From Oryzias latipes (Eukaryota > Chordata > Actinopteri > Beloniformes > Adrianichthyidae): a stretch of 64,000 nt of DNA. Location: assembly GCF_002234675.1 (NCBI RefSeq), contig NC_019867.2, positions 5,941,561 to 6,005,560 on the forward strand, in the 5' to 3' direction. This document shows positions 12,915-29,049 of the stretch, in pieces. Each line of letters opens with the position of its first letter. Position 1 is the stretch's first letter. The notes beneath the pieces were generated by a model, which was given only the letters and a program-made list of their open reading frames with translations, was not told the origin of the DNA and made no database searches. The position numbers and the translations under genes were made by a program.

Positions 12915-12999
12915 TAGAATAGAATAGAATAGAATAGAATAGAATAGAATAGAATAGAATAGAATAGAATAGAATAGAATAGAATAGAATAGAATAGAA
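12915..12999. repeat. (AGAAT)n microsatellite
   Basis: About 17 copies of a pentanucleotide lie just upstream of the utp15 promoter, in the utp15-btf3 interval. Confidence 0.95.
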
Positions 13000-13650
13000 A
13001 ATAATTTGTTCATCCCACAACAGAACAGTATTTACTGTTGAATCCTTGAATCCTCATTAGAGATAAGAAGAAAGGATCAGACAAAATAAATAAACAAATC
13101 CAAAAAAATAATACAAATGATTTATTTTTATCCTCCAAGATATAATAGAAGAATAGGACATTTATGAATTTATCATACACAATTTAAAATGTCTAAAATA
13201 CTAAATACAATTACATATACAGACTATGAAGATAAATTGTTCAAACAAAAGCTGTGCAAACACATTGCCATACCAGAGATATTTTTCTCTAAAAGGCTAC
13301 TGTTGACTAGATTGCTTTATTGTCATCACACTCGGAGTAAAGAAAAAGACCACCAACTGAACGTGTACCATACAACAATTTCAACTAAAATAATTATAAT
13401 GGGAACAAGGTAAATGTAAAAACAACTGTAGAAACAATTAGATTAGTAATAAAAATGTGTACAAGAGCAGTTTAGTTTAATAAACAATACACTAGCCATG
13501 GTATGAATGTGTTTGGAAGGTAAAAAAAAAATTTAACCAATAAGATTGTTTGCAGTATATTGTGGTCCGTATGGAGAATAGTAACATTTTCTTAACTGCA
13601 TGTTAAATTAAAGTTTTAGTGTGGCATTAAGAAGCTGGTTCCTCATTGGT

Positions 13651-13652
13651 AT

Positions 13653-13683
<31 letters not shown>
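13651..13683. repeat. (ATTT)n microsatellite
   Basis: A tetranucleotide run of eight units lies in the utp15-btf3 intergenic region, which otherwise holds AT-rich sequence and no gene. Confidence 0.9.
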
Positions 13684-13959
13684 GAGGATTAAACAAACAA
13701 CACTTGGTTCTTGCCAAGTAATACTGATAATAATAATTATTAATATTAATACATATCACTGGCTTAAATTCCCAAATTATTTCTCAGTCAACAACTTAGT
13801 TTGGTTTATTCTCAAAATTGTTTACTCTTAGAAATAGTATACAATTATGATTAAAGATAAAAACGTTGACAAAAACGTTTTTTATGGTAAACAATTAAAA
13901 AACAAAACTGGAATTGAAAAATTGCACAAATCAGTGGTAAGGAAAGCAGTGTTTTCTGG

Positions 13960-14035
13960 GGCGACTCGTTGACGTCATTTCCGGCGTCTCCGCTGCTTTA
14001 CGGTCGTTCGCACCGCGTGTTCACCCCAGCGCCAG
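13960..14035 (+). promoter_or_regulatory. btf3: btf3 promoter and non-coding first exon
   Basis: A full cAMP-response element TGACGTCA lies at 13970-13977 and overlaps an ETS-type TTTCCGG, in a short CpG-rich block. The block ends in a splice donor GCCAG|GTTTGT at 14035/14036. It is the only CpG-rich tract between utp15 and the btf3 ATG exon, so it is taken as promoter plus untranslated exon 1. The exact start site is not determinable. Confidence 0.55.
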
Positions 14036-14841
14036 GTTTGTTTTAGTCTGACAGCATTTTACACACTTCTTAATGCAACTTTAAATTATGCAATAAGAAT
14101 TGATTCATAGTCACAAAAATATGAAAGAGTATATTTTTAGCTAAATGCTTACGTCTAATTGAAGATCATTAAGGCCGCGGTGTTTGTAGCTTTTTTTTCT
14201 TTTGCTAGCCCGCAGTAGACTTGTCAGGAGTTTCATTCAAATAAACAATAGCGTTGCGTCATCGTACCATGTGCTGTGGATTGTTCTGATTTTGGGTGAC
14301 ACTGAATGTCACAAAATCTTGGTTTATCGTAATAAATCGGATCTTTCTAGATCAACTGTGCTACTCTAAATGTGACACAGTTGATGATCAGGCTAGAAGA
14401 CAAACTTTCAAACGCCTATAAATAAAAACTGAGTTCCGTCCGAAAAAGACTGTCTGTCTTCTCTGAATTCCAGCAACAGTCAATTGTGGAAAGGATATTC
14501 GTAGAAAGAGTCCTCCAGAGTAGAGGAATGTGTCAGAACTACATATTGAGTGCAGACGATGCAATTTATGAATAGAATTGTGCTCAAAAGGGAAAACTGA
14601 GGGGAGATTTTAGGGACTTTCATTTGCTGCAGACAGTTTGAATCATGAATCATTTGTCCTTCCCATGAAACTGTTTAAATTAAAACATACAAGTTGCTGT
14701 TAAAAGCTTTTAAATAAATAAAAAGCACATTTTTTTTGTATTTGAATTTTAATTGTCCAATAACAGTGTATATTTTTTTGTGTTCCTATAAAAAATGTAA
14801 AAACAAAAAAATCTGTGAAATGGGATTTTATTGTCTTATAG

Positions 14842-18557
<3,716 letters not shown>

Positions 18558-18748
18558 CCAACACCAGGACATGTTTTAGAGCTTCTCTGCTTTGGAACAG
18601 AACAGTATTTTGCTTCTCAAATCTGCTTTTTCAACTACAGTTTTCACAGTTGACATAAATATTCACCCATTTTATAATAACTACAATTTTGTCTTAACTG
18701 TTGTTGTTTTTTTCCCCCTGTAATAATGTGTAATAGTTTATTTTATGA

Positions 18749-18754
18749 AATAAA
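18749..18754 (+). terminator. btf3: btf3 polyadenylation signal
   Basis: A canonical AATAAA lies 192 nt after the btf3 stop codon, in AT-rich sequence. It is the first well-placed signal. Confidence 0.7.
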
Positions 18755-19387
18755 ACATTTGAATATTATTCGTTTCTTTCCAGTTTCTTGTCACGGCTCC
18801 TGAAACTCTTTAGTTTTGGTTTTGCTTCCAGTCCTGAAATATAATATAACATAATATAATATAAATTTTGCCAAATAAACAGTACTTTTCCAAACAGGGG
18901 ACATGATTTCTGTACCTCTAGCAAACAAGAAAAGGGTTTTACCATTCAGAGTTATGAGGAAGTGAAACTTGAAGCAAACTATTCGTGCTAAAATGACCTA
19001 AGAAGTAACTCAACACGGTAGGTATCTGCACTGTTGACTTTGCACGTACATACACTATTAACGCACCTTTCTTTGACTGGACGTGAAAGTAATAAGAAGC
19101 TTCTTAAACACATGATGGCAACACGAACTACAAGCAAGGGTGAGTAGAAACACGCGTGTCCTTAATATGTTCCCTTCAAGTGTTGTCACTTTATTTTCCT
19201 AACGTTGAAGAGCAGCCTCCCCCCTCGCCCCCTTTTCCTCACCCATATGGCCTTGCTCTTGAACTTTCATAGTTTCAGGCGTCCAATTCATCGCACAGAA
19301 GGGAAAATCCAGTTTCAGAGCGTTTTGAGTCTCAGTCAAAGATTGTGCTGGATTATTTCTTATTGCGTGGGATCAAGATGAAAATTA

Positions 19388-19430
19388 AGAAGTTCTGGGG
19401 GGAAAAATATTTTTTCCCTCCAGAACTTCT
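19388..19430. repeat. 20-bp hairpin upstream of il12b
   Basis: Left arm 19388-19407 starts AGAAGTTCTGGGGGG; right arm 19411-19430 ends CCCTCCAGAACTTCT. The arms pair over 20 bp with one G-T wobble and a 3-nt loop. It lies about 490 bp upstream of the il12b TATA box. Confidence 0.85.
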
Positions 19431-19878
19431 ACTAACCGTAAAATTTACTTTTGTTTTTTAAAGGAATTATGTTCATTTTCACTGTTCAGGCTTTTCCCAA
19501 CAGCATATAACCTGGATCTTTAGGATCTGGGAATTGCCACCCAAATGAGGCAGGAACGGGATGGCATGTTTGTCTGTTTATGTGTGGGCGTCTGATTCCT
19601 TGTTTGCCAATATCCCCCGCAGAATTTTGCCTCAAAGGCTGAGGGCAAGCCCCCGCCTCACAGAACACCCACACTTCTTCTCTGCATCTCACAGAGCTTC
19701 ATTAGAAAGTAACAGCTTATCTGATCGCAAAATTTGACTGGCAAATTAGAATAGAGGAAATACCATTGCTTTAGTGGCCTCGCTCGGAGCACACACGCTT
19801 AAGGGCAGTTTCTTTCTCGCCTCCAAAGGTGGTATCGTGGGGTGATGGTGTTGATGACGTGGAGCTTTTTAGCAACAA

Positions 19879-19884
19879 TATAAA
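19879..19884 (+). promoter_or_regulatory. il12b: il12b TATA box
   Basis: TATAAA in CAATATAAAGTT lies 95-100 bp upstream of the il12b ATG, placing the start site near 19910 and leaving a short leader in exon 1. A TATA promoter is usual for inducible cytokine genes. Confidence 0.65.
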
Positions 19885-19978
19885 GTTGGGCTGAGTGGAC
19901 AGCCAGAGTCATCACAGCTACTCCAACCCAACTTCTGCTCTTTGCCTTGCAGTGATCTTTTCAGAGTAACTCATCCAA

Positions 19979-20958
19979 ATGGTAAGAAATCACTTATATT
20001 GGCTCTTTTGAATGGCATTTTTCTAGTTTTTGGTGTTGTATAGATTTATTATAACTTATTTAGAAGCAAAGTTTCCTTAGATTAATATTTATTTTCCGCT
20101 AATATGCCAAAAAAAGTAATTCCCCCCCCCCCATAAATCATACCTGTATTTTTTATTATTTTAATTTTTTTTATCGTTTCTCCATCCTCAGAAGATTTTA
20201 TCAGTCTGGACATTTGGGCTTCTCCTATTCACCTTTGGGGGAGCACATGGACATGAAGTCTTTCCTGAAAACTGTAATTTTCAGATCTTTTTTTTTTTGT
20301 GCTCTTTTAGCACTTTTGTAGTGTTCTGATCTATATGTGTCGTTACTCAATGCCTGTGCAGTTGTGGTGGTGAAGAAGAACGATCCTCGGCCAGTCACGC
20401 TGACCTGCAACACACAGGCGGAGAAAGTTGATTCGTGGACGTTAGACGGAGAAGAAGTGGAGTTTGACAGCTACGTCCGGATGGAGGGGCCAAACCTCAA
20501 AGTGTCTGAAGTCGATGCCCCCATGTTGGGGAAATACAGCTGCTGGAGTGGGGGCAAAATGCTCTCATCTACTTATCTGTTCCAGGAGCTCGAGGAAGAA
20601 GGGGATTTAGGTGAGATTTCCTTTTTAACTCTGTTGTAAAATGTGCTAAGTGCTTAGATTTAGGCAGAATTAATGTACAAATGTGCTTTCTGGAGTATTT
20701 AAAAAAATGTTGTTCTCTTATTCTCTGTTTTCCAATAGATTCTTTGCTAAGTTGTCGAGCAAAGTCCTATGATTGTAATTTCACATGCAGCTTGAAGGAC
20801 AGTAGATTTACAGCAGTCCGCCTCGGACTTGGACAAGACTGGTGAGGTCACAAATAGCTTATTGTGGGAACCAGAGGACATACGGCAGCTTTGCTCATCA
20901 GTGACTCTTGTTTCGGCTTCCTTCTCCAGCAGTGAAGGTCAGCAATCGTGTCAGTGGG

Positions 20959-20991
<33 letters not shown>

Positions 20992-23438
20992 ATGATGGGG
21001 AACTCCAGTTTGTTCTGCCTCATTCCCTGTCACCTTATGCTGAGGAAAGCACCATGCTAGAACTGACTGCAGAGGCCATCAACATGTATTACATCCTCCG
21101 CAGAACCAAGACGTTTTACCTCAGAGACATCAGTAAGAGGAGCACATTAGAGGCATTCGTCAGTGTCACTATATGAAAACTATATGAAATCTGCTGTTTT
21201 CTCATCATTGGCGCAATTATATTTAAAAAGATATGATTGTTTTTTGTCTTTACAGTTCAGCCTGACAGTCCTGAGATAGTGAGGTGTGAGGAGGTCGGCG
21301 AGCAGCTAAACGTGAGCGTTGACCCTCCTCCCAGCTGGTCCACGCCTCACAGCTTCTTCAGTCTGGAGTACGAGATCCAATACGAGCTAAAAGATGATGG
21401 CACGGTATTACCAGCCTCACACTGAAACAAACTCTGGAATTATTTTAAAAAAAACCTCAAAATCCTGTTTCCTAACTGATTTGTTTTGTTGTTTTTTTTG
21501 GTTGTAGATTGAGAACTCTTTCTCCACTCTGATACCAAGGAAGATCAACCGGCTGAGGGTTCGCTCCAGGGACTCGCTGGTGCTCTCAGCCTGGAGTCAG
21601 TGGACTGCATGGCAAAATGTAAACCACTGATATTATTTAATTTGGATTCCTCTACATTTTCTTTTGAATCTGTTCTTAAGGGTTTATCCTCAAAAAATGG
21701 CCCAATTTTATTTCATATCCATCTATTTATTTATTTATTTGTTTGTTTGTCTATTTATTTATTTATTTATTTAGTTTTAAAGAGGAAGTGATCGTGAAAT
21801 CGTTGCTTTTTTTTCTTCCTCATTCTTTTTATCACAGTTCATTCATTTTGCTAATAGGGTTCCACAAACAAACATCCCTTATGATTTCATGATTTCACAT
21901 TTAGTTTTTCTTTCCAATGTCCCTATTATGTGTAGATTTAAAGAACATGAATAAGTTATGATCTACAAATCGCTGTGCACTAGAAGTTCAGCCTGGTTCT
22001 TGAACACAGAGAAGTTCTCACTCAAGGTTTCTTCATTTTACACCCCCGCCCTCTCTGTGAGTGTCAGTATTTCTGTGTATGTTTGTGGTTTGACACAGTA
22101 CAAAACAATGGCTATTAAAAGAGCTTTGTGCTTCCTTCCTGATAAATGTTCCTTCTTCATTTGTGCTCTGTTCGTGTTACGTTTAAAGTCGGTGACTCAA
22201 AGGACAGAAGTTCCCTTGAGATACCCCATGAAAACACAATCATTACCGGTAGCTCATTAGGCGAGCAGATTTTTTATCTGTGTCCTCATACTTTAATTAT
22301 TTAACATCACTAACAGGTTGGATATACGAGCGAACAAAAATGTCTAATATTAGTCAGGTCAAGAACAAAGAACTTTACTTTTTCACCAATTCATTCTTGA
22401 GCTTAAGCAGAAAATTGCGACTTATCACTGTCCTGGTACAGATTTTTAGCATCCAGCTCATGGAAATCCTAAAATTTGAGGGTTAATGGTTAATTTTGAG
22501 GGTTACGTTTCATTATTTTATCATGAAACTCCCCAGAAAGGAAAGTCGGCTGCATAGAAGATTTGGGATTTGACATTGGGACAAGTGGTTTTCCTTTGAC
22601 TCCGTTCCTTTAGAGGCGGATGGTTAACCTGAGAGATCTGCTCTTTCATGCTGAGCATTGTTCTGAAGAGTTCCCCTCCGTTTTAACCTGTTGAACTTCT
22701 ACAAAGCAGAATTGACTCTCCTATCTGAGATAAAGTCATGGTCTTAGACTCACAGGTGTGAAACAGTATCGAAAGGTCAGAACTTAATGAGGATTTTGGA
22801 TCAAATGGGAAACGTCCCCAAGAACCAACTACATTAACTGTCAGTAAGAAACTGATATCTCAACATGACATACAATTGGTTTTATCCTTTACCAAACAAG
22901 ATACTTCATGTTATGTTCTATTTCAAAGATCATACAGTTTTTTTTAAAAGTGAAACACAATAGAAGATTTGAACCATTTACCACTCTCTATACTCAGAAC
23001 TTTTTAAAATCTACATTTGATTAAAATCAGGTTTCAATTTCCTGATTTTAAAAAAATTGAAAGAATAGTCAACTTACCTGGGAAAGATACCAGGCAGGAA
23101 CCTTTTTTTTTTTTTTAAATCAGGAAAATCAGACTGTGCCCCCCCAAAACAGGAAATGTTACAGCTGGAAACTCCACTCCCAGTACATGAGTCCATTTCC
23201 ATGTTCTTATCCAAAGCAAAAGGGACATTTTGTTCTTTTGCAATTTTTATTCTCATCATCTAATGTGTGTTTCAACTCATTGCAGGTTAGAAAAGGGAAA
23301 AAGAACCGTCACCGGTGCAAAAAGAGACACCAAGGTGACCTTCAGGACTCCACACCTGGGTCCTCGGACCGCCTGAAGACGAAACGGAGGAAGCATAAAA
23401 AAAAGAAAAAGGGATTATTTAAACAAAACGAGCACTGA
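19979..23438 (+). CDS. il12b: Interleukin-12 subunit beta (p40), teleost paralogue
   Basis: p40 is the secreted receptor-like subunit shared by IL-12 and IL-23, made by antigen-presenting cells. Eight exons join in frame: 19979-19981 (ATG only), 20192-20273, 20362-20610, 20739-20841, 20930-21132, 21256-21404, 21508-21618 and 23286-23438. They give 1053 nt and 350 residues. In order come a signal peptide (MKILSVWTFGLLLFTFGGAHG), an Ig-like D1 (PVTLTCNTQ, LGKYSCWSGG), D2 with CRAKSYDCNFTCSL and LSPYAEESTMLELTAEA ending FYLRDI, and D3 with PPPSWSTPHSFFSLEYEI and the WSxWS-like WSQWT (292-296). The last exon adds a 50-residue, very basic tail absent from human p40, which ends soon after WSEWAS. 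D2 holds ten consecutive serines from an AGC run. Exon 4-5 junction relies on an 88-bp intron, without which the frame stops. Which p40 paralogue this is remains unresolved. Confidence 0.9.
20961..20990 (+). repeat. (AGC)10 encoding poly-serine
   Basis: Ten AGC codons in exon 5 of il12b encode ten serines in the D2 domain, between the SCQWE segment and DGELQF. Length variation here would be in frame. Confidence 0.95.
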
Positions 23439-23931
23439 TCGTACGACGGAAACTAAAGCAACATATATGTTCTTTTCCACTATATGTGGGGATGGACTAA
23501 AGGTGGACAGTCCATAAAAGGAAGGGAAAATTTTAAAAAGAAAAAAAGCCTTAAGAAGTATTTCTTCTGAAGATCAAAAGTTTTAGATCCTTCGAAGCGA
23601 AATCCAATTCAAGTGTTCATTTTTTCTGTTCACTTTTGAACTAATTTACAGACAGAACTTTGTGATAAAGTTTAAATTATTCACAATTTTGTAAAGAGTT
23701 TGTTGTAACCGTATTGCTTTTATTGTCTTTGTGCTGTGATCACTCTCTTTTTATTTGTTTCTTTTTTTATATAAAAAGCATCTGTTAATGGGTTTATTTT
23801 TGGTGAAAATGTCAGTTTTGATACAAGCAAAACAAGGAAATAAACCGGTTATTAGGGTTTTGGAGGATAAACAGCTGCTGTGGAGACGAGTTTATGTAAG
23901 ACTGATGCTAAATTATAAATAAGAAGTTCTA

Positions 23932-23937
23932 AATAAA
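23932..23937 (+). terminator. il12b: il12b polyadenylation signal
   Basis: AATAAA lies 494 nt after the il12b stop codon. The intervening sequence is AT-rich 3' untranslated DNA. Confidence 0.65.
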
Positions 23938-24468
23938 GTCTGAAAAGGAATCTTCTCCAAAACTTATTTTCAACTCATGTTCAATTTGACAGTGGTTGTG
24001 TTTAGTGTTCATCTAACATTTAATATGAGGAAACGCTTTTAGCAATTAGAAACAAAATACGATTTTTGCTTTTAATGTTGTTAAATTAACGACAAAAACG
24101 TGGAGTATGGTGACTAATACAAAATTTAATATCCTCTTTTTAATACAGAACTTTCAGTACAACCCCTGATAAAGAAAGAAAACAGTTTCCTGCAAAACTT
24201 TAAATAGAAGCTAAAAGTGCCACATTTTTTTGTTATTCCAAATGTCTTGATACTTCTATTTTTAAGGTCAAAGTGTAGAGAAAATAAGCAAAAAGTCATT
24301 TTTATCTTATTATGGTTTGACATTATGTCATTCCTTATTTATGTCAGACCATAGTGGATTGTGTGCATTTAAACCATCTTTATTGAAAACCTTGAACCTT
24401 AGTACAACACTTTTTGGGTTCTTTTTATTGTCCAGAGAGAGAATCTTTAGAGATCATTAAAAATAAAA

Positions 24469-24605
24469 CCCTGCGACAGACTGGCGACCTGTCCAGGGTG
24501 TCCCCTGCCTTCGCCCATAAGTGGCCGGGATAGGCTCCAGCAGCCCCGTGACCCCAAAAGGGATAAACGGAAGAAAATGAATGATGAAGGAATGAATGAA
24601 TGAAT
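24469..24605 (+). mobile_element. 5'-truncated SINE tail
   Basis: CTGCGACAGACTGGCGACC, GGGATAGGCTCCAGCAG and a GAATGAATGAAT end match the tail of the full SINE at 50.0-50.4 kb. The tRNA-like head is missing, as expected after incomplete reverse transcription. Flanking A-rich sequence (AAAAATAAA on both sides) may be the target duplication. Confidence 0.8.
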
Positions 24606-26038
24606 AAAAATAAACCAGAACAATTTGAAAAAAAAAAAGTAAATGTGATGCTGATGGTGGTGCATGTAACTGTCAAATGCCCATTACCAGGATTGATCTT
24701 CTGTTGATCGGGAGTAGACAGAAGTGTGGGCCAAATATAGATCTTATTTCTGTTTCTTCTTGTCCCCAAACATTTACGCTTCCTTTAAGAGAGTTTGTAA
24801 CGGCAGGAACAAGAGCATCGGCTAACTTTGGAATGCTCTCGCTCTGCCAAGGCAACAGGAATAGACTACAACAGAGAAATCAGCCACAGACGTTTCTAAT
24901 GACTAACTATTTATTGATTCATTTTTTTTACCTATTTCAACTTATCATCGACACCAAGCTTGGCTACAGTAGAGGAGCCATGTCTCGCAGTAAATGATTA
25001 ATTGGTTTAAAAAGTCATCAGATACAAGAAAGTTGAAGAATTGAAGGCTTTCATGCTGTTGCTTGGAAGGCAGGCGGGGGCTCCTTTTGTTTCCTGGAAA
25101 ATAAAATCTTCTGGTTTATTTTTCTTTGTACTGAAGCGTGGAGATTCTGTTGGAATGAAAGCGCACAGACGGGGGTTTCCAATTCAAGCCAAATGTTTAT
25201 TACCCTAACAATATTTCTAATACAGATGTCCGGGCTCAATCAATTTCCCTCAATGCCTTTTACTAAAACAGGGCTCACATCAGGATCACAAAGAAAGAGC
25301 GCTGTTTTCTCTCCCTTCCCGGGATTTATACAATCTCTGGATGAATATGTAAATGCATAGAGGACGGTGAAGAATCCGATGGTCAGTGGTCTGTCGTTAC
25401 ACAGCTCCCAGGGCCATTAGCTGTCACGTGAGCATCTGCACAGAGAGAGAATACAAAACACAACCTACAGAGAGCCTTCCCCACACCATTGGTTCCCTGG
25501 TACACACTTCCTCAACATATCCTACCATATGTGTGCTCCTCTAAGACTGCAGTGGGGGCCTCTCACATGTATGGCATGCATGATCTGCTGAAATTGATTC
25601 TGAACCAGATTCTATGGGTTATATATTCTTCAAGTTGTATGTGTTATATATTGTTATATATTCTTCAGTACCATGTTTCACTACCATAGCATGATCGCCT
25701 CACTGTTTTAGTCTTTCACCATAAATGTGTTCATTCTTCTTTGAAATCCTTCCAATCAAAATGTCCTCACCTAAATAGGAGACAGTGTTGTTTTGTTGTT
25801 GTTGGTCTCACATGTTGAGACTGAACAAAATGTGACCTTTGCATCCAAGCAGGCAAAATTTCACACTTTACCAGAGCCCTTTTTTTTTCCTAATCTATTT
25901 TTACAACTTTTATTGCTTTTATGTAACAAAACAACAGAACACAGATGGACTTAACAGAAACAGTCAGAGCATCCAATTCTGTGGATATGTCTTGTATCAC
26001 AAAGTGCAGGTGTTCATCAATTAAACAAAATAAAAGTG

Positions 26039-26148
<110 letters not shown>

Positions 26149-26187
26149 TACAAATGTCATATTTGTTTCAAGTAGTATTTGTTAGAA

Positions 26188-26229
26188 TTTAGAATAAAAC
26201 TTTATTGATCCCATAAAGGGGAAATTACC
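26188..26229 (+). repeat. Retroelement tail (TTTATTGATCCC type)
   Basis: AAAACTTTATTGATCCCATA then AAGGGGAAATTACC is a frequent terminal sequence of fish interspersed repeats. Only this fragment is recognisable. Confidence 0.45.
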
Positions 26230-26728
26230 TTGTTACTATAGCCTGGGTAAAGTGCAGGGTTGTGTCAGGAAGGCCATTCCACCTGTGTGAATCAGTGAAA
26301 GCTGATTTGCTGTAAGGACCCTTAAAGGGATGTGCCCAAAGGTGAACAACAACTATATCTCTATTAAAAACAGAAGATAGACAGTACCACTAAAAATAAA
26401 CTTTAAATTATCAGTAATTATTCCCCAGGCGTTGAAGAGCTGACAGGAAGAAAGAAATGCAAACGTTCTTCTTCCTGCAGTGAGGTTTTACAGTTGCTGG
26501 CTGCATTTATGGTCTCATGCAGAGGATGATGATACTGAAAAGGACTGTCCATGATAAATTTCAGGTTCCATATTTACCCAGTAATCCTCACATTCGTTTG
26601 CTTTACATTTTAAAGAAAAAGTCTGTTTTGGGGGTTTAAATGTCTAAAACAGCGTCCTCAAATGACCTTTATGGCTCATGGCTTTTTCAGCTCTTGATCT
26701 TAGCAGTAAATATTTGTCCAAATCCAAC

Positions 26729-26731
<3 letters not shown>

Positions 26732-26762
<31 letters not shown>
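26732..26762. repeat. (TA)n microsatellite
   Basis: About 15 TA units in non-coding sequence. Confidence 0.95.
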
Positions 26763-26764
<2 letters not shown>

Positions 26765-29049
26765 CCACATCTTTGTGTTATTCTTTCTGCACATTATACC
26801 CACCAAAAAAAAGTTTTTTTACTCAGAACTGTGAGAAAACAAGCCATAATTTATTTCTAAATTATTCTGTCATTGGTCAGCTGATGATACCTGATCACTC
26901 ATAGAGGTTAAGGATTCCTCAGCCAATTTTTTCATCGAAAAAAACCAGAGTACATCTTTATGACCACAAATAACCACTTGTTCTCCACTAAGACAGCTTC
27001 TACTGGTCAGTCGCCTTTAATGTGACTTATTTATTACAGAGATAAATGTTCTTATGTGGGAAATAGATGGCATTTAAAATTTAGTTCTATTCTCTGATCC
27101 TTTTTTTGATCACGGTTGTGAGTCATCAAGTTACTTGTGACCAAAACCACTCAGCGGCCAGACTTTCAGTCTTTCTGCACATGGTCAAAGTATGAATTTC
27201 CTGTGAAACTATCTGAGGAAGGAGAGTCTTCAGGTGTCAGAAACAGAACTGTCAAGCTCTGGTTATGATGTTTTTTTCTGATGTAAAGAAAAGTTTCCTC
27301 CTTTTCTCTCAAACAAACTGTCCCCCTGCTGGTGTGTCAATGTCCTTTCAGCAGAATTTGGCTTCAGTGGTTCTTTTTGGACATTACCCCGATAGCATCA
27401 TCCTTTCCTTTTTATGTTGTTTTCCTCAGAAACAATCTTGAGTATGACTTTTAGTTTCTGTTCATGTTTCCACCCTGATGACTGTTTTTATGGCAGCCAC
27501 AAGGGTTCATCAACCAGCAGATAAATCTTCAATAGGTGCCTGTCCACCATTACCTAAAAATAAACTCAGCTGATTTTAGGAAAATGTCTTGCAGTAGGCA
27601 AACAAATGCATCAATGGTCTATATGTTCACAAAATGCAAATCAGATTATATTTGGAACAAAACTTGCAGTAACTCATAACTGTTCACAGTAGGTTTGCAG
27701 TTTGAGAGTGAATATTCATTTACCACAAAAGTTGTGTTTTTTTTTAAATTTTAGATCTCTTTTTTATTTGGCTTTGTGTTAGTTTCTTGTGCCCATGTTT
27801 TTCCTCCGCTGACAGGAACAATTTCAGCTCAAAAAAGCATTTTGTTTTGTTTTTCTACTTTTCTCTGCACTTAAAAATTGCATATTTTGTTCTTGCCCTT
27901 TTAAAGTAAAAAAAAAAACAGACGAAAATAGATCAAACTCCTTTTTATGAAAAGATAAGCTTATGTCTAATTTGCAGATTAATTAGAATTGTGTTATTTC
28001 AGAAGTATTTTAATTTATTTGGAATAAAAATATTTGCTAGAAATTTAGCAAGAACAACATTTAAAATGTCTTTGCAACAACTGTTTTAACATAAAATAAA
28101 AGTGAAGTTATCTCCTTAAAAGAGTAAAACAGTTGACCTCATTTTTTTAAACAATTCAGTTTCATTTTAAGATAATTATTTATCTTAAAAAAAAACTCCT
28201 TCACGGTGCATGTGCACCCTGCAAATAAAGTACATTTTTAACACATATTGTCCTACTGCAAACAATCTTTTGAATGGATTTTGTTATCAAGTAAAGAGTA
28301 GTGCGTCTCTTGATTTAGCGCATGCTCAAAAAGGGAGAGACTGTCTATTTCTATTTCCATAAAAATCATTCAAAACCAAAATCGGCACAGCAACGTCATC
28401 AAAACGCAATTTTGCTAAAGAAACCGATCCATGAATTATTCATCTTGTGACGTGAAAAGATAGAAACTAGTTTATTTGTTGCTTCAGCATTAAAAAAATG
28501 GGAAGAAACTGCTGACGTTTAACTGAAAACTCAGTTGAACTGTTGAGTCAGAGCTTTGCGCAGACAGGAAACAAGAAAAGGGGAAATATCGTGTTACTTT
28601 TTTTATTGAAAGATAATGCGTCATGTGAAGCTGCAAAAATCAGAAAGACATCCCCGACAAACATCTCTTTGAAATCCATCAGAAGAGCCGTCATTACGCA
28701 AAACTGTTGCACAAGATTTAAAGATGGTACAAAGCTAAATATACAATGCAAGATGTTCTCAGTTGTTTGGGCTTTTTGTGGCTACTTTTAGACATTATTA
28801 TTAGAATTTATTATGTGAAAAGGCGCAGGAAAAAACCTGTAAATAATTAGACACAAATGCGCAAACTCGTCTTCTAAGGAAGACGCAGCCAGAGGTGGAT
28901 GCATAAACAGCTTTAAATTAATGTAAATTCTTAGCTGAGCTCTTTTTCTGACAGGGGCCAACTCTGTGGATAAGGAAAAGAGGTTTCATAAGCAACAACA
29001 TAAATCAGCTGTTAAACAAATAAATCAGATGTCTGGCCTTCCTGAGTCT

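Noticed and set aside
14381-14440. Possible box C/D snoRNA in the first btf3 intron (TTGATGAT then ACTGAG)
   Set aside because: The C box starts with T rather than a purine, the spacing is short, and no terminal stem could be formed.
20829-21176. 115-codon frame running through the il12b exon 4-5 junction
   Set aside because: It begins at a non-ATG codon and reads the 88-bp intron as coding. Splicing gives a better p40 match.
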